Source: CALMEH01 sp964548225 (lineage in GTDB: Bacteria; Acidobacteriota; Blastocatellia; Pyrinomonadales; Pyrinomonadaceae). From it: a stretch of 33,057 nucleotides of DNA. The position numbers and the translations under genes are program-made. The stretch spans positions 1 to 33,057 of the forward strand of contig CAZJQP010000060.1 in the NCBI GenBank assembly GCA_964548225.1. Reading direction: 5' to 3'. Positions 14,813-21,100 of this stretch are shown here, in pieces. Positions within the stretch are counted from its first letter, which is position 1; every line of letters starts with the position of its first letter. The notes beneath the pieces are model-generated. The model saw only the letters and a list, made by a program, of their open reading frames with translations. It did no database searches and had not been told where the DNA came from.

Positions 14813-14895
14813 TTCGATTTAGAATTTAGGATTTGGGATTGCGGATTCTTATCTTCAATTTTAAATTCTAAATTCTGAATCCTAAATGGAGAAAT
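14813..14895. repeat. ATTTAGG heptad hairpin, rpmJ-rpsM spacer
   Basis: Left heptads are ATTTAGG ATTTGGG ATTGCGG. Right heptads are AAATTCT AAATTCT GAATCCT AAATGGA. A perfect core pairs ATTTAGGATT with AATCCTAAAT, and the rest is partial. GGAG at the end of the right arm is the rpsM ribosome binding site, so it is part of the last heptad. Confidence 0.82.
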
Positions 14896-15279
14896 ATGGC
14901 TCGTGTAGCAGGTGTAGATTTACCGCCGAATAAGCGTTCACAAATTGGATTAACCTACATTTACGGTGTCGGGAAATCGCGCTCAACGGCAATTTTGGAA
15001 CAGGCTCAAATTGATATAAACAGAAAAATCAAAGATTTGAGTGAAGACGATTTAAATAAAATCCGTGCAATTCTCGACGAACAAGGCGACATCGAGGGCG
15101 ATTTGCGGAAGCGTGTGCAAATGGACATCAAGCGTTTGATGGACATCGGTTGTTATCGAGGCTTGCGGCACCGTCGTGGTTTGCCCGTTCGCGGACAACG
15201 CACCAGCACCAACGCTCGAACCCGCAAAGGTCCGCGTAAAGCTGCCGTTGCGAAGAAAAAAGCACCGGGCAAAAAGTAA
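14896..15279 (+). CDS. rpsM: 30S ribosomal protein S13
   Basis: S13 forms bridges to the 50S subunit and contacts tRNAs. The 127-residue protein has MARVAGVDLPPNKRSQIGLTYIYGVGKSRSTAILEQA, LRKRVQMDIKRLMDIGCYRGLRHRRGLPVRGQRTSTNARTRKGPRK and a basic AVAKKKAPGKK tail. This is the family signature and length (118-126). It is the first gene of the alpha operon. GGAG lies about 7 nt upstream. Confidence 0.99.
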   Translation: MARVAGVDLPPNKRSQIGLTYIYGVGKSRSTAILEQAQIDINRKIKDLSEDDLNKIRAILDEQGDIEGDLRKRVQMDIKRLMDIGCYRGLRHRRGLPVRGQRTSTNARTRKGPRKAAVAKKKAPGKK

Positions 15280-15343
15280 TTAGTAATTAGTAATAGGTTA
15301 TTAGTTTTTTACCTATTACTAATCACTAATTGCCAATTACTTA
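15280..15343. repeat. TTAGTAA heptad hairpin, rpsM-rpsK spacer
   Basis: TTAGTAA repeats on the left face ACTAATC/ACTAATT repeats on the right. The perfect core pairs 15287-15298 with 15311-15322 (12 bp). The loop is TATTAGTTTTTT. Confidence 0.85.
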
Positions 15344-15347
15344 GATT

Positions 15348-15749
15348 ATGGCAAAGCAACAAGCAAAAGGTAAGAAAACTTACAAAAAGAAAGAGAAAAA
15401 GAATATTCCGCAAGGGATTGTTTTTATCGCGGCATCGTTCAATAACACATTGATTTCGATTACGGATACAAACGGAAACCTCGTTTCGCAGTCGTCGGCA
15501 GGCGCACGCGGTTTTCGCGGTTCGCGCAAAGGAACGCCGTTTGCCGCGCAACAAGCCGCGCAGGAAGCCGCCGGAAAAGCACTGGACGCAGGAATGCGTG
15601 AATGCGAAGTTCGCGTCAAAGGTCCGGGCGGTGGGCGTGAATCGGCAATTCGTGCAATTAACAATTCGGGAATTCGTGTTACTTCGATTCGTGATACTAC
15701 GCCGATTCCGCATAACGGATGCCGTCCGCCGAAACGCCGTCGCGTTTGA
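15348..15749 (+). CDS. rpsK: 30S ribosomal protein S11
   Basis: S11 lies on the 30S platform near the Shine-Dalgarno helix. The 133-residue product has a Lys-rich N-terminus, then IPQGIVFIAASFNNTLISITDTNGNLVSQSSAGARGFRGSRKGTPFAAQQAA, VRVKGPGGGRESAIRAINNSGIRVTSIRDTTPIPHNGCRPPKRRRV, which is the diagnostic C-terminus. Length is normal (127-133). Confidence 0.99.
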   Translation: MAKQQAKGKKTYKKKEKKNIPQGIVFIAASFNNTLISITDTNGNLVSQSSAGARGFRGSRKGTPFAAQQAAQEAAGKALDAGMRECEVRVKGPGGGRESAIRAINNSGIRVTSIRDTTPIPHNGCRPPKRRRV

Positions 15750-15941
15750 TTTTGGATTTTGGATTTTGGATTTTGGATTCAATTATCTAAGCCAAAAAGA
15801 TTGAAATTTTAATTTAACTATCAAAGGAAGAAGGAAATCCGAAGATTTCCGTAAACTTTTCTGCAAATAATGAATATTGATTTAGCTTGAGGACTTCGGA
15901 TTGAAAAAAATCTAAGATCCAAAATCTAAAATCCAAAATCA
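15747..15941. repeat. ATTTTGG heptad stem enclosing the rpsD leader
   Basis: The rpsK stop codon begins the left arm at 15747-15772 (ATTTTGG repeats). The right arm at 15916-15941 (ATCCAAA repeats) is complementary at about 24 of 26 positions. Unlike other junctions, the two arms are 143 nt apart and enclose another structured element. A small stem TTTTTGCT/AGCAAAAA (15943-15961) follows before rpsD. Confidence 0.85.
15833..15902 (+). promoter_or_regulatory. possible alternative-structure leader upstream of rpsD
   Basis: A local hairpin GGAAATC-CGAA-GATTTCC (15833-15850) and a long-range perfect 9-bp helix AATCCGAAG/CTTCGGATT (15836-15844 with 15894-15902) use the same bases, so they are mutually exclusive. 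S4 is known to control its own synthesis through leader RNA structure in E. coli (alpha operon) and in B. subtilis (rpsD). A similar role here is inference. Confidence 0.4.
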
Positions 15942-15965
15942 TTTTTTGCTGAAAGCAAAAATATT

Positions 15966-16598
15966 ATGGCTAGATATAGAGATGCGGTGTGCCGTCTGTG
16001 CCGCCGCGAAGGTGGGAAATTATTTTTAAAGGGCGACAGATGTTTTAAGCCCTCGTGTGCGATTGAGAAGCGCGGAACAAATCCGCCGGGACAGCACGGC
16101 GCAGCGCGGCGAAAAATGCCGGGCGGTTACGGTTTGCAGCTTCGTGAAAAACAAAAAGTCAAACGCATTTATTTTGTGCTTGAAAAGCAGTTTCGCAATT
16201 ATTTTGAAAAAGCTCTGCGTCAAAAAGGCGTTACAGGCGAGAATTTGCTTTTCTTGCTCGAACGTCGTTTAGATAATGCGGTCTATCGCGCAGGTTTTTC
16301 AACCTCGCGCCGACAGGCTCGCCAACTCGTCAATCACGGACACATTGAAGTCAACGGACGTAAAGTTGATATTCCGTCGTTTCAAGTGAAGGTTGGTGAT
16401 GTTATCAGCGTCAAGGACAAAACCACAAAAAATGTTCACGTTGATGGTGCTTGGTCAACTTCCGGTGGTCGTGGTCGTCCGAATTGGATTTCTTCGAGCG
16501 GTAAAGATTTGAGCGTTACGATTTTGACTTTGCCGAAACGCGAAGATATTGATCAAAATATCAACGAACAATTAATCGTCGAACTTTACAGTAAGTAA
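15966..16598 (+). CDS. rpsD: 30S ribosomal protein S4, zinc-binding form
   Basis: S4 is a primary 16S rRNA binder and nucleates 30S assembly. The 210-residue protein keeps four cysteines near the N-terminus (C9, C12, C26, C31) of the zinc-binding form, then NPPGQHGAARRKMPGGYGLQLREKQKVKRIYFVLEKQFRNYFEKAL, and an S4 RNA-binding domain (LERRLDNAVYRAGFSTSRRQARQLVNHGHIEVNGRKVDIPSFQVKVGDVISV). It precedes rpoA, as in the alpha operon. The long structured leader suggests its own control. Confidence 0.99.
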   Translation: MARYRDAVCRLCRREGGKLFLKGDRCFKPSCAIEKRGTNPPGQHGAARRKMPGGYGLQLREKQKVKRIYFVLEKQFRNYFEKALRQKGVTGENLLFLLERRLDNAVYRAGFSTSRRQARQLVNHGHIEVNGRKVDIPSFQVKVGDVISVKDKTTKNVHVDGAWSTSGGRGRPNWISSSGKDLSVTILTLPKREDIDQNINEQLIVELYSK

Positions 16599-16680
16599 TT
16601 ATTTTAGTTCAAAGTTCAAAGTTCAAGGTTCAAAGTCACATTAACCTTGAACTTTGAACCTTGAACTTTGAACTTTTTAA
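16599..16680. repeat. TTCAAAG heptad hairpin with perfect 26-bp stem, rpsD-rpoA spacer
   Basis: Bases 16611-16636 are the exact reverse complement of 16651-16676, with a 14-nt loop. Even the variant heptad (TTCAAGG among TTCAAAG copies) is matched in the other arm, so the arms have stayed complementary word by word. Confidence 0.92.
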
Positions 16681-16688
16681 AAAAGAAT

Positions 16689-17705
16689 ATGACACAATCA
16701 AATACTTGGACAGATTTTCAAATGCCGAGCCGTTTGCAGGTTGAATCGGAAACTTTAACTTCGCGTTACGGAAAATTTTACGCGCAACCGTTTGAGCGTG
16801 GATTCGGCACAACGATTGGCAATTCGATTCGCCGTGCGTTGCTTTCGTCAATCGAAGGTGCGGCGATTACTGCCGTCAAAATCGAGGGTGTGGAACACGA
16901 ATTTTCGTCCATCAAAGGCGTGGTCGAAGATGCCACAGACGTTATCTTAAATCTTAAACAAGTTGCTTTCACGCTCCACGGCGGAATGCCGAAAACGCTC
17001 ACGATTAATAAATCGGGCGCGGGCGAAGTTACCAGCGCGGATATTGTCGCCGACGGCGATGTTGAAATTTTAGACGACACGGTTCATATTGCAACCATTG
17101 GCGCAGGCGGCGAATTAAACGTTGAAATGCGTCTGAAAATGGGGCGCGGGTATGTTTCCGCCGAATTCAATAATGATGAAGACCTTTCAATCGGTTATAT
17201 TCCGATTGATTCGGTGCATACGCCGATTAAAAAAGTCAATTATTCGGTTGAAAAAACTCGTATGGGTTCAAATACCGAATATGATAAATTGACGATTGAA
17301 GTTTGGACGGATGGCTCGGTCAAGCCCGATGATTCAATCGGACTTGCGGCGAAATTGGTCAAAGACCATATGTCAATCTTCATCAATTTTGAAGAGGAAG
17401 AAGAAGATTTTAAATACGAAGACATCGCGCGTGCGCCGCTTCTTCGCAACGATTTATTAGACCGTCCGGTTGACGAACTTGAACTTTCGGTTCGTTCATA
17501 CAACTGTTTGAAAAACGCGGACATTCGTTCGATTCGTGATTTAATCAAGCGTAGCGAACGTGATATGCTGCACACGAAAAACTTCGGTAAAAAATCATTG
17601 ACAGAAATCAAAGATATGCTCCACGGAATGGGGTTGGATTTCGGAATGGATTTTGACGAACAAGGCAACCCGATTCCAGGATCGGGCGGACGGGATTTAG
17701 ACTAA
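16689..17705 (+). CDS. rpoA: DNA-directed RNA polymerase subunit alpha
   Basis: The 338-residue protein begins MTQSNTWTDFQMPSRLQVESETLTSRYGKFYAQPFERGFGTTIGNSIRRALLSSIEGAAITAVKIEGVEHEFSSI, the dimerisation N-domain. It ends with the C-terminal domain LELSVRSYNCLKNADIRSIRDLIKRSERDMLHTKNFGKKSLTEIKDML, which contacts UP elements and activators. A TTG at 16668 in the hairpin would add seven residues and is rejected. The alpha dimer seeds RNA polymerase assembly. Placement between rpsD and rplQ is standard. Confidence 0.98.
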   Translation: MTQSNTWTDFQMPSRLQVESETLTSRYGKFYAQPFERGFGTTIGNSIRRALLSSIEGAAITAVKIEGVEHEFSSIKGVVEDATDVILNLKQVAFTLHGGMPKTLTINKSGAGEVTSADIVADGDVEILDDTVHIATIGAGGELNVEMRLKMGRGYVSAEFNNDEDLSIGYIPIDSVHTPIKKVNYSVEKTRMGSNTEYDKLTIEVWTDGSVKPDDSIGLAAKLVKDHMSIFINFEEEEEDFKYEDIARAPLLRNDLLDRPVDELELSVRSYNCLKNADIRSIRDLIKRSERDMLHTKNFGKKSLTEIKDMLHGMGLDFGMDFDEQGNPIPGSGGRDLD

Positions 17706-17780
17706 AAATTGGTTCAAAGTTCAAAGCTCAAGGTTCAAAGTCAAAATAACCTTGAACTTTGAACTTTGAACTTTGAACTT
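17706..17780. repeat. TTCAAAG heptad hairpin, rpoA-rplQ spacer
   Basis: Arms 17713-17740 and 17750-17777 (28 nt each) are complementary except at about three positions. Heptads are TTCAAAG TTCAAAG CTCAAGG TTCAAAG against TTGAACT copies. This is the same word family as rplC-rplD, rpsD-rpoA and accB-accC. Confidence 0.9.
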
Positions 17781-17786
17781 ATTGTT

Positions 17787-18287
17787 ATGAGACACTTAAA
17801 AGCACATCGAAAATTAGGAAGAACTACGGCGCATCGAATTTCATTGTTGAGAAATTTGGCGACATCGTTGATAAATGCGGACAAGGAATATATTGTTACG
17901 ACAGTTCCGAAAGCTAAAGAATTGCGCCCGTTTGTCGAAAAAGTTATTACATTAGCGCGTCGTGCAGAAAATTTGACCGGCGACGACGCGAAAATTCAAG
18001 CGGTTCATCTGCGTCGTCAAGCGGCGAGATTTTTTCACGCGGGAAACACGACTTTCAAACTTCAGCAGAGCCGTTTTCGCGGCAAAAAAGGTGAAGCGAA
18101 AGAGCCGATTGAACGCACCGCCGGCGTAAAAGCCGTGCAAAGATTGTTCGGTGAACTCGGCGCACGTTACAAAAATCGCAACGGCGGTTATACTCGTATT
18201 ATTAAACTCGGTCGCAGACAAGGCGACAACGCAGAAATGGCAGTCATCGAATTGGTTGACAGCGCACGCGAAACAGCGAGTAAATAA
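17787..18287 (+). CDS. rplQ: 50S ribosomal protein L17
   Basis: From ATG 17787 the product has 166 residues and begins MRHLKAHRKLGRTTAHRISLLRNLATSLI, the L17 signature. It ends RLFGELGARYKNRNGGYTRIIKLGRRQGDNAEMAVIELVD. Compared with the common 118-127 residues it carries an insertion of about 40 between the halves (around FFHAGNTTFKLQQSRFRGKKGEAKEPIERTAG). L17 lies near the tunnel exit. An in-frame TTG at 17766 is in the hairpin and is not used here. Confidence 0.97.
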   Translation: MRHLKAHRKLGRTTAHRISLLRNLATSLINADKEYIVTTVPKAKELRPFVEKVITLARRAENLTGDDAKIQAVHLRRQAARFFHAGNTTFKLQQSRFRGKKGEAKEPIERTAGVKAVQRLFGELGARYKNRNGGYTRIIKLGRRQGDNAEMAVIELVDSARETASK

Positions 18288-18301
18288 TTTCGTTCAGAGT
18301 T

Positions 18302-18345
18302 ACGCATTTATGCGTGAGTTTTCGTCCGTAAGGCACGGCGAAAAC
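18302..18345 (+). promoter_or_regulatory. twin hairpins in the accB leader
   Basis: A perfect ACGCAT-TT-ATGCGT hairpin (18302-18315) is followed by GTTTTCG-t-CCGT-aaggc-ACGG-CGAAAAC (18318-18345, 11 bp with a one-base bulge). Neither is followed by a T-tract, so they are not typical terminators. TTCAGA at 18293 and TCTGAG at 18364 could close an outer stem. No heptads are present, unlike at the ribosomal junctions. Confidence 0.4.
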
Positions 18346-18389
18346 ATCGCTTGAAAGCTAAATTCTGAGCAATAAGGAGAAATTCTTAA

Positions 18390-18932
18390 ATGAGCGAAAC
18401 AGCATCGGCGAAAGCGAAAAGCGAAACAAAGACGCAAACAAAAAAGCAGAGCGGACAGCCATCTCTAAATATGGCTGAATTGCGCGAACTCGCGGAACTT
18501 GTCAATGAACACGGATTTACCGATTTTGAGTTTGAAAACGCGAATATTCGGGTTCGTCTGAGCAAACAGACCGCGCCGATTATGCAATCCGTTCAACATG
18601 TTTCCGCGCCGACTCCGGTAACTGCGCCGCAAGTTTCAGCAACTCCGCAAACCGAAAATGCGACAGTAGAAACTCCGGTGGATGCAGACGCAGGTTTGCA
18701 CAAAATCACTTCGCCGATTGTCGGAACTTTCTATAGTTCGCCCGCGCCGGACAAAGATGCGTATGTTAGTCTTGGCGATAAAGTTTCGGAAAACACAACG
18801 GTTTGCATCGTCGAAGCGATGAAGTTGATGAACGAAATTCAAGCCGAAGTTTCTGGCGAAGTCGTCAAAATATACGTCGAAAACGGTCAGCCGGTTGAAT
18901 ATGCTCAGCCACTTTTTGGAATAAAAAAATAG
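18390..18932 (+). CDS. accB: acetyl-CoA carboxylase biotin carboxyl carrier protein
   Basis: BCCP carries the biotin that shuttles carboxyl groups in the first step of fatty acid synthesis. The 180-residue protein has an N-terminal helix (NMAELRELAELVNEHGFTDFEFENANIRVRLSKQ), a Pro/Thr/Ala-rich linker (about 70-100) and the biotinyl domain with SPIVGTFYSSPAPDK and EAMKLMNEI, where Lys145 is the biotinylation site. AAGGAG lies 10 nt upstream of the start. It is followed by accC, as in many bacteria. Placement after rplQ is a less common linkage. Confidence 0.98.
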   Translation: MSETASAKAKSETKTQTKKQSGQPSLNMAELRELAELVNEHGFTDFEFENANIRVRLSKQTAPIMQSVQHVSAPTPVTAPQVSATPQTENATVETPVDADAGLHKITSPIVGTFYSSPAPDKDAYVSLGDKVSENTTVCIVEAMKLMNEIQAEVSGEVVKIYVENGQPVEYAQPLFGIKK

Positions 18933-19007
18933 TTCAAAGTTCAAAGTTCAAAGTTTAAGGTTTATTTAAGAACCTAACTTTGAGCTTTGAACTTTGAACT
19001 TTGAACC
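18933..19007. repeat. TTCAAAG heptad hairpin, accB-accC spacer
   Basis: Directly after the accB stop, TTCAAAG is repeated three times and then decays. The right arm (about 18971-19006) holds TTTGAAC/TTTGAGC heptads and ends at the accC start. This shows that the element is not confined to ribosomal protein genes. Confidence 0.87.
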
Positions 19008-19008
19008 A

Positions 19009-20358
19009 ATGAAACAACGCGAAATTCGCAAAATTTTAATCGCCAATCGCGGCGAGATTGCTTGTCGGATAATCTGGTCGTGCAAGGAAATGGGCATCAA
19101 AACCGTTGCCGTTCATTCGACGGCTGACCGCGAGGCTTTGCACGTTCGTTTTGCTGATGAAGCGGTTTGCGTCGGCGGTGCGCCGTCCGCCGAGAGTTAT
19201 TTGAACATTCCGGCGATTATCAGCGCGGCGGAAATTACGAATGTTGACGCGATTCATCCGGGTTATGGTTTTCTTGCAGAATCGGAAACTTTTGCGAAGA
19301 TTTGCGAAGATTGCAACATCAAATTTATAGGTCCGAAGCCGCACGTTATTGGAATGATGGGCGATAAAGTCGAAGCGCGGCGGACGATGATAAACGCCGG
19401 AGTTCCGATTTTGCCCGGTTCGCCCGACCCGATTGAATCGGCTGATGAAGCGATTGCTTTGGCGAAAGAAATCGGTTTTCCCGTGATTATCAAAGCCGCC
19501 GCAGGTGGCGGCGGACGCGGAATGCGGATTGTTCGCAAGGAAGAGGATTTGGCTTCAAATCTCGAACTGGCACAGACGGAAGCGCTTGCGGCATTCAAAA
19601 ATGGTTCGGTTTATATTGAACGATACATCGAACGTCCGCGGCATATTGAAATTCAAGTTTTGGCTGATGAACACGGCAACGTGATTCATTTGGGCGAGCG
19701 CGAATGTTCGATTCAGCGACGACATCAAAAATTGTTGGAAGAAGCACCTTCGGCGGCAATTTCAAAAGAATTGCGCGAGGCGATGGGGCAAGTTGCGGTC
19801 AAAGCGTGTCAGGAAATCGGTTATTCAAACGCCGGAACTTTTGAATTTTTGCTTGATGAAGACGGGAAGTTCTATTTTATGGAAATGAACACCCGCGTTC
19901 AGGTCGAGCATCCGGTAACGGAAATGGTTACGGTCGTTGATATTGTTCGCAATCAAATTCGCATTGCCAAAGGCGAAAAACTTGGTTTCAAGCAAGACGA
20001 AGTAGCGATTTTCGGACATTCAATCGAATGTCGCATCAATGCCGAAGACCCTGTGAAATTTACACCTTCGCCGGGAAAAATTACAGGTTTGAACATTCCG
20101 GGCGGACCCGGTGTGAGAGTTGATACGGCGGTTTATCCGGGTTATGTTGTGCCGCCTTACTATGATTCGATGATTGCAAAATTGATTGTTCACGCCCGCA
20201 CCCGCGAAGCCGCGATTGCGCGTATGCGCCGCGCTCTGGAAGCGATGGTTGTTGAAGGAATTAAGACGACAATTCCGCTTCATTTAAAAATTATGGCGGA
20301 CGAAAGATTTCAAAAAGGAGATTTTTCGACCAAGTTTATGGAAGAATTTAATCAGTGA
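19009..20358 (+). CDS. accC: acetyl-CoA carboxylase biotin carboxylase subunit
   Basis: This ATP-grasp enzyme carboxylates biotin on AccB using bicarbonate and ATP. The 449-residue protein has KILIANRGEIACRI at the N-terminus, HPGYGFLAE, the glycine-rich loop KAAAGGGGRGMR (residues 162-173), and the active-site stretch EMNTRVQVEHPVTE (292-305), then YDSMIAKLIVHA. Length matches the family (about 450). A TTG at 18994 adds five residues from the hairpin and is not preferred. No Shine-Dalgarno sequence is visible between the hairpin and the ATG. Confidence 0.98.
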   Translation: MKQREIRKILIANRGEIACRIIWSCKEMGIKTVAVHSTADREALHVRFADEAVCVGGAPSAESYLNIPAIISAAEITNVDAIHPGYGFLAESETFAKICEDCNIKFIGPKPHVIGMMGDKVEARRTMINAGVPILPGSPDPIESADEAIALAKEIGFPVIIKAAAGGGGRGMRIVRKEEDLASNLELAQTEALAAFKNGSVYIERYIERPRHIEIQVLADEHGNVIHLGERECSIQRRHQKLLEEAPSAAISKELREAMGQVAVKACQEIGYSNAGTFEFLLDEDGKFYFMEMNTRVQVEHPVTEMVTVVDIVRNQIRIAKGEKLGFKQDEVAIFGHSIECRINAEDPVKFTPSPGKITGLNIPGGPGVRVDTAVYPGYVVPPYYDSMIAKLIVHARTREAAIARMRRALEAMVVEGIKTTIPLHLKIMADERFQKGDFSTKFMEEFNQ

Positions 20359-20435
20359 ATAGTTGATAGTAAATAGTGAATAGTGGATAATAAGAAAGAA
20401 TCACTTTTCACTTTTAGTTATTAGTTATTCATCAA
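20359..20435. repeat. GTGAATA heptad hairpin, accC-rpsO spacer (left part)
   Basis: Left heptads are GTGAATA GTTGATA GTAAATA GTGAATA GTGGATA, the first overlapping the accC stop. Right heptads are TCACTTT TCACTTT TAGTTAT TAGTTAT TCATCAA. Pairing is heptad-phased but imperfect. The words are of the TTCACTA family. Confidence 0.78.
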
Positions 20436-20491
20436 TTTTTCGCGGTTACCGTTTGAAAAATGAGCGGAGTTACTGCGAGCAAAAGGAGAGG
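20436..20491 (+). promoter_or_regulatory. structured leader of rpsO with displaced Shine-Dalgarno
   Basis: TTTTTC and GAAAAA (20436-20441, 20455-20460) close a stem over GCGGTTACCG. A second stem GCGG-AGTTA-CTGC (20464-20476) follows. AAGGAGAGG, a strong ribosome binding site, lies at 20483-20491, but the rpsO ATG is 22 nt further on. S15 is known to repress its own translation through leader structures in several bacteria. A role here is inferred only. Confidence 0.35.
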
Positions 20492-20513
20492 CTATTTTTA
20501 GTAAATAAAATTT

Positions 20514-20783
20514 ATGTCAACAGCAACGGAAAGAAAAGAAGAAATTGTCAAAGATTTCAAAACACACAAATCGGATACAGGGTCATCGCAAGTGCAAATT
20601 GCGCTTCTGACTGAGAGAATTAAGGAATTAACCGCGCATTTTAAGATTCATAAAAAAGATAATCATTCGCGTCGCGGATTATTAAAAATGGTCTCGCGCA
20701 GAAGAAAACTTCTTGACTATCTAAAACGCAAAAATATTGCGGAATATCATACGATTATCGAGAAGTTAGGTTTAAGAAGATAG
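20514..20783 (+). CDS. rpsO: 30S ribosomal protein S15
   Basis: The 89-residue protein (MSTATERKEEIVKDFKTHKSDTGSSQVQIALLTERIKELTAHFKIHKKDNHSRRGLLKMVSRRRKLLDYLKRKNIAEYHTIIEKLGLRR) is an end-to-end S15 with the usual length. S15 binds the 16S central domain and is part of bridge B4. The pair rpsO-pnp is widespread in bacteria. No in-frame start lies upstream, because a TAA is present four codons before, so the start is fixed despite the distant ribosome binding site. Confidence 0.99.
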   Translation: MSTATERKEEIVKDFKTHKSDTGSSQVQIALLTERIKELTAHFKIHKKDNHSRRGLLKMVSRRRKLLDYLKRKNIAEYHTIIEKLGLRR

Positions 20784-20787
20784 AATA

Positions 20788-20835
20788 GATGAGAGATGAA
20801 AACTGAGAACGGAATTTCAGTTTTCATCTCTCATC
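20788..20835. repeat. GATGAGA heptad hairpin with perfect 19-bp stem after rpsO
   Basis: Bases 20788-20806 are the exact reverse complement of 20817-20835, with a 10-nt loop. CATCTCT repeats with period 7 on the right side. No T-tract follows, so it does not look like a standard terminator. It forms the left border of the rpsO-pnp promoter/RNA segment. Confidence 0.88.
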
Positions 20836-20850
20836 TCTCAGTTAAAAGAA

Positions 20851-20878
20851 TTGACTGCTTCGAGTCATCAAATATAAT
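20851..20878 (+). promoter_or_regulatory. sigma70-type promoter between rpsO and pnp
   Basis: TTGACT (20851-20856) and a consensus TATAAT (20873-20878) are separated by 16 bp. Transcription would start at about 20885. This is the best-looking promoter in the window. Confidence 0.65.
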
Positions 20879-20884
20879 GTTCTC

Positions 20885-21013
20885 TCGAAGATTTTGAATG
20901 CGAAAGCTGAACGTGACAGCGCAATTAATTGCAAACAAAGGAGAACAAGGTCGCAATTATCTAAAAGCGGCGAGAGCTTTCACGGCATAGCTCTTTGCCG
21001 CTTTTCGTTTTTT
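20885..21013 (+). ncRNA. candidate small RNA or attenuated pnp leader (about 130 nt)
   Basis: The stretch between the promoter at 20851 and the terminator ending at 21013 has no plausible reading frame. It shows GCTG-AACGTGA-CAGC (20906-20920) and the palindrome GCAATTAATTGC (20921-20932) ahead of the terminator stem. It could be a stand-alone small RNA or a leader whose terminator is conditionally read through into pnp. I do not recognise it as a known riboswitch class. Confidence 0.35.
20963..21013 (+). terminator. intrinsic terminator upstream of pnp
   Basis: AAAAGCGGC pairs with GCCGCTTTT, and inside this AGAGCT pairs with AGCTCT around a 10-nt loop (20963-21005). A run of six T follows at 21008-21013. 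The GC-rich stem and the T-tract make this a classical rho-independent terminator, lying between a promoter and pnp. Confidence 0.78.
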
Positions 21014-21087
21014 AATTTTGTCTTTGGTTTTTGTAGGAATATTGCGCGGCGATAAATAGAAAATCAAAACTAAAGACCAAAATTTAG
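21012..21087. repeat. heptad hairpin directly before pnp
   Basis: The left part reads TTTTGTC TTTGGTT TTTGTAG. The right part reads AAAATCA AAACTAA AGACCAA AATTTAG. The arms are complementary in heptad phase but imperfect. The pnp site GAGG follows. This is the second heptad hairpin in the rpsO-pnp spacer. Confidence 0.75.
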
Positions 21088-21100
21088 AGGAAAACTATAT

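Noticed and set aside
17240..17668. Long antisense frame within rpoA, and similar ones in rplD, rpsQ, accC, pnp and uvrA
   Set aside because: They are opposite to conserved genes. Ser/Arg/Phe-rich translations are typical of shadows of GAA/AAA-rich codons.
20885..21013. Known riboswitch or 6S/SRP RNA between rpsO and pnp
   Set aside because: I compared by eye with c-di-GMP, glycine, THF, guanidine and SRP signatures and saw none of the conserved words. A covariance search would be decisive.
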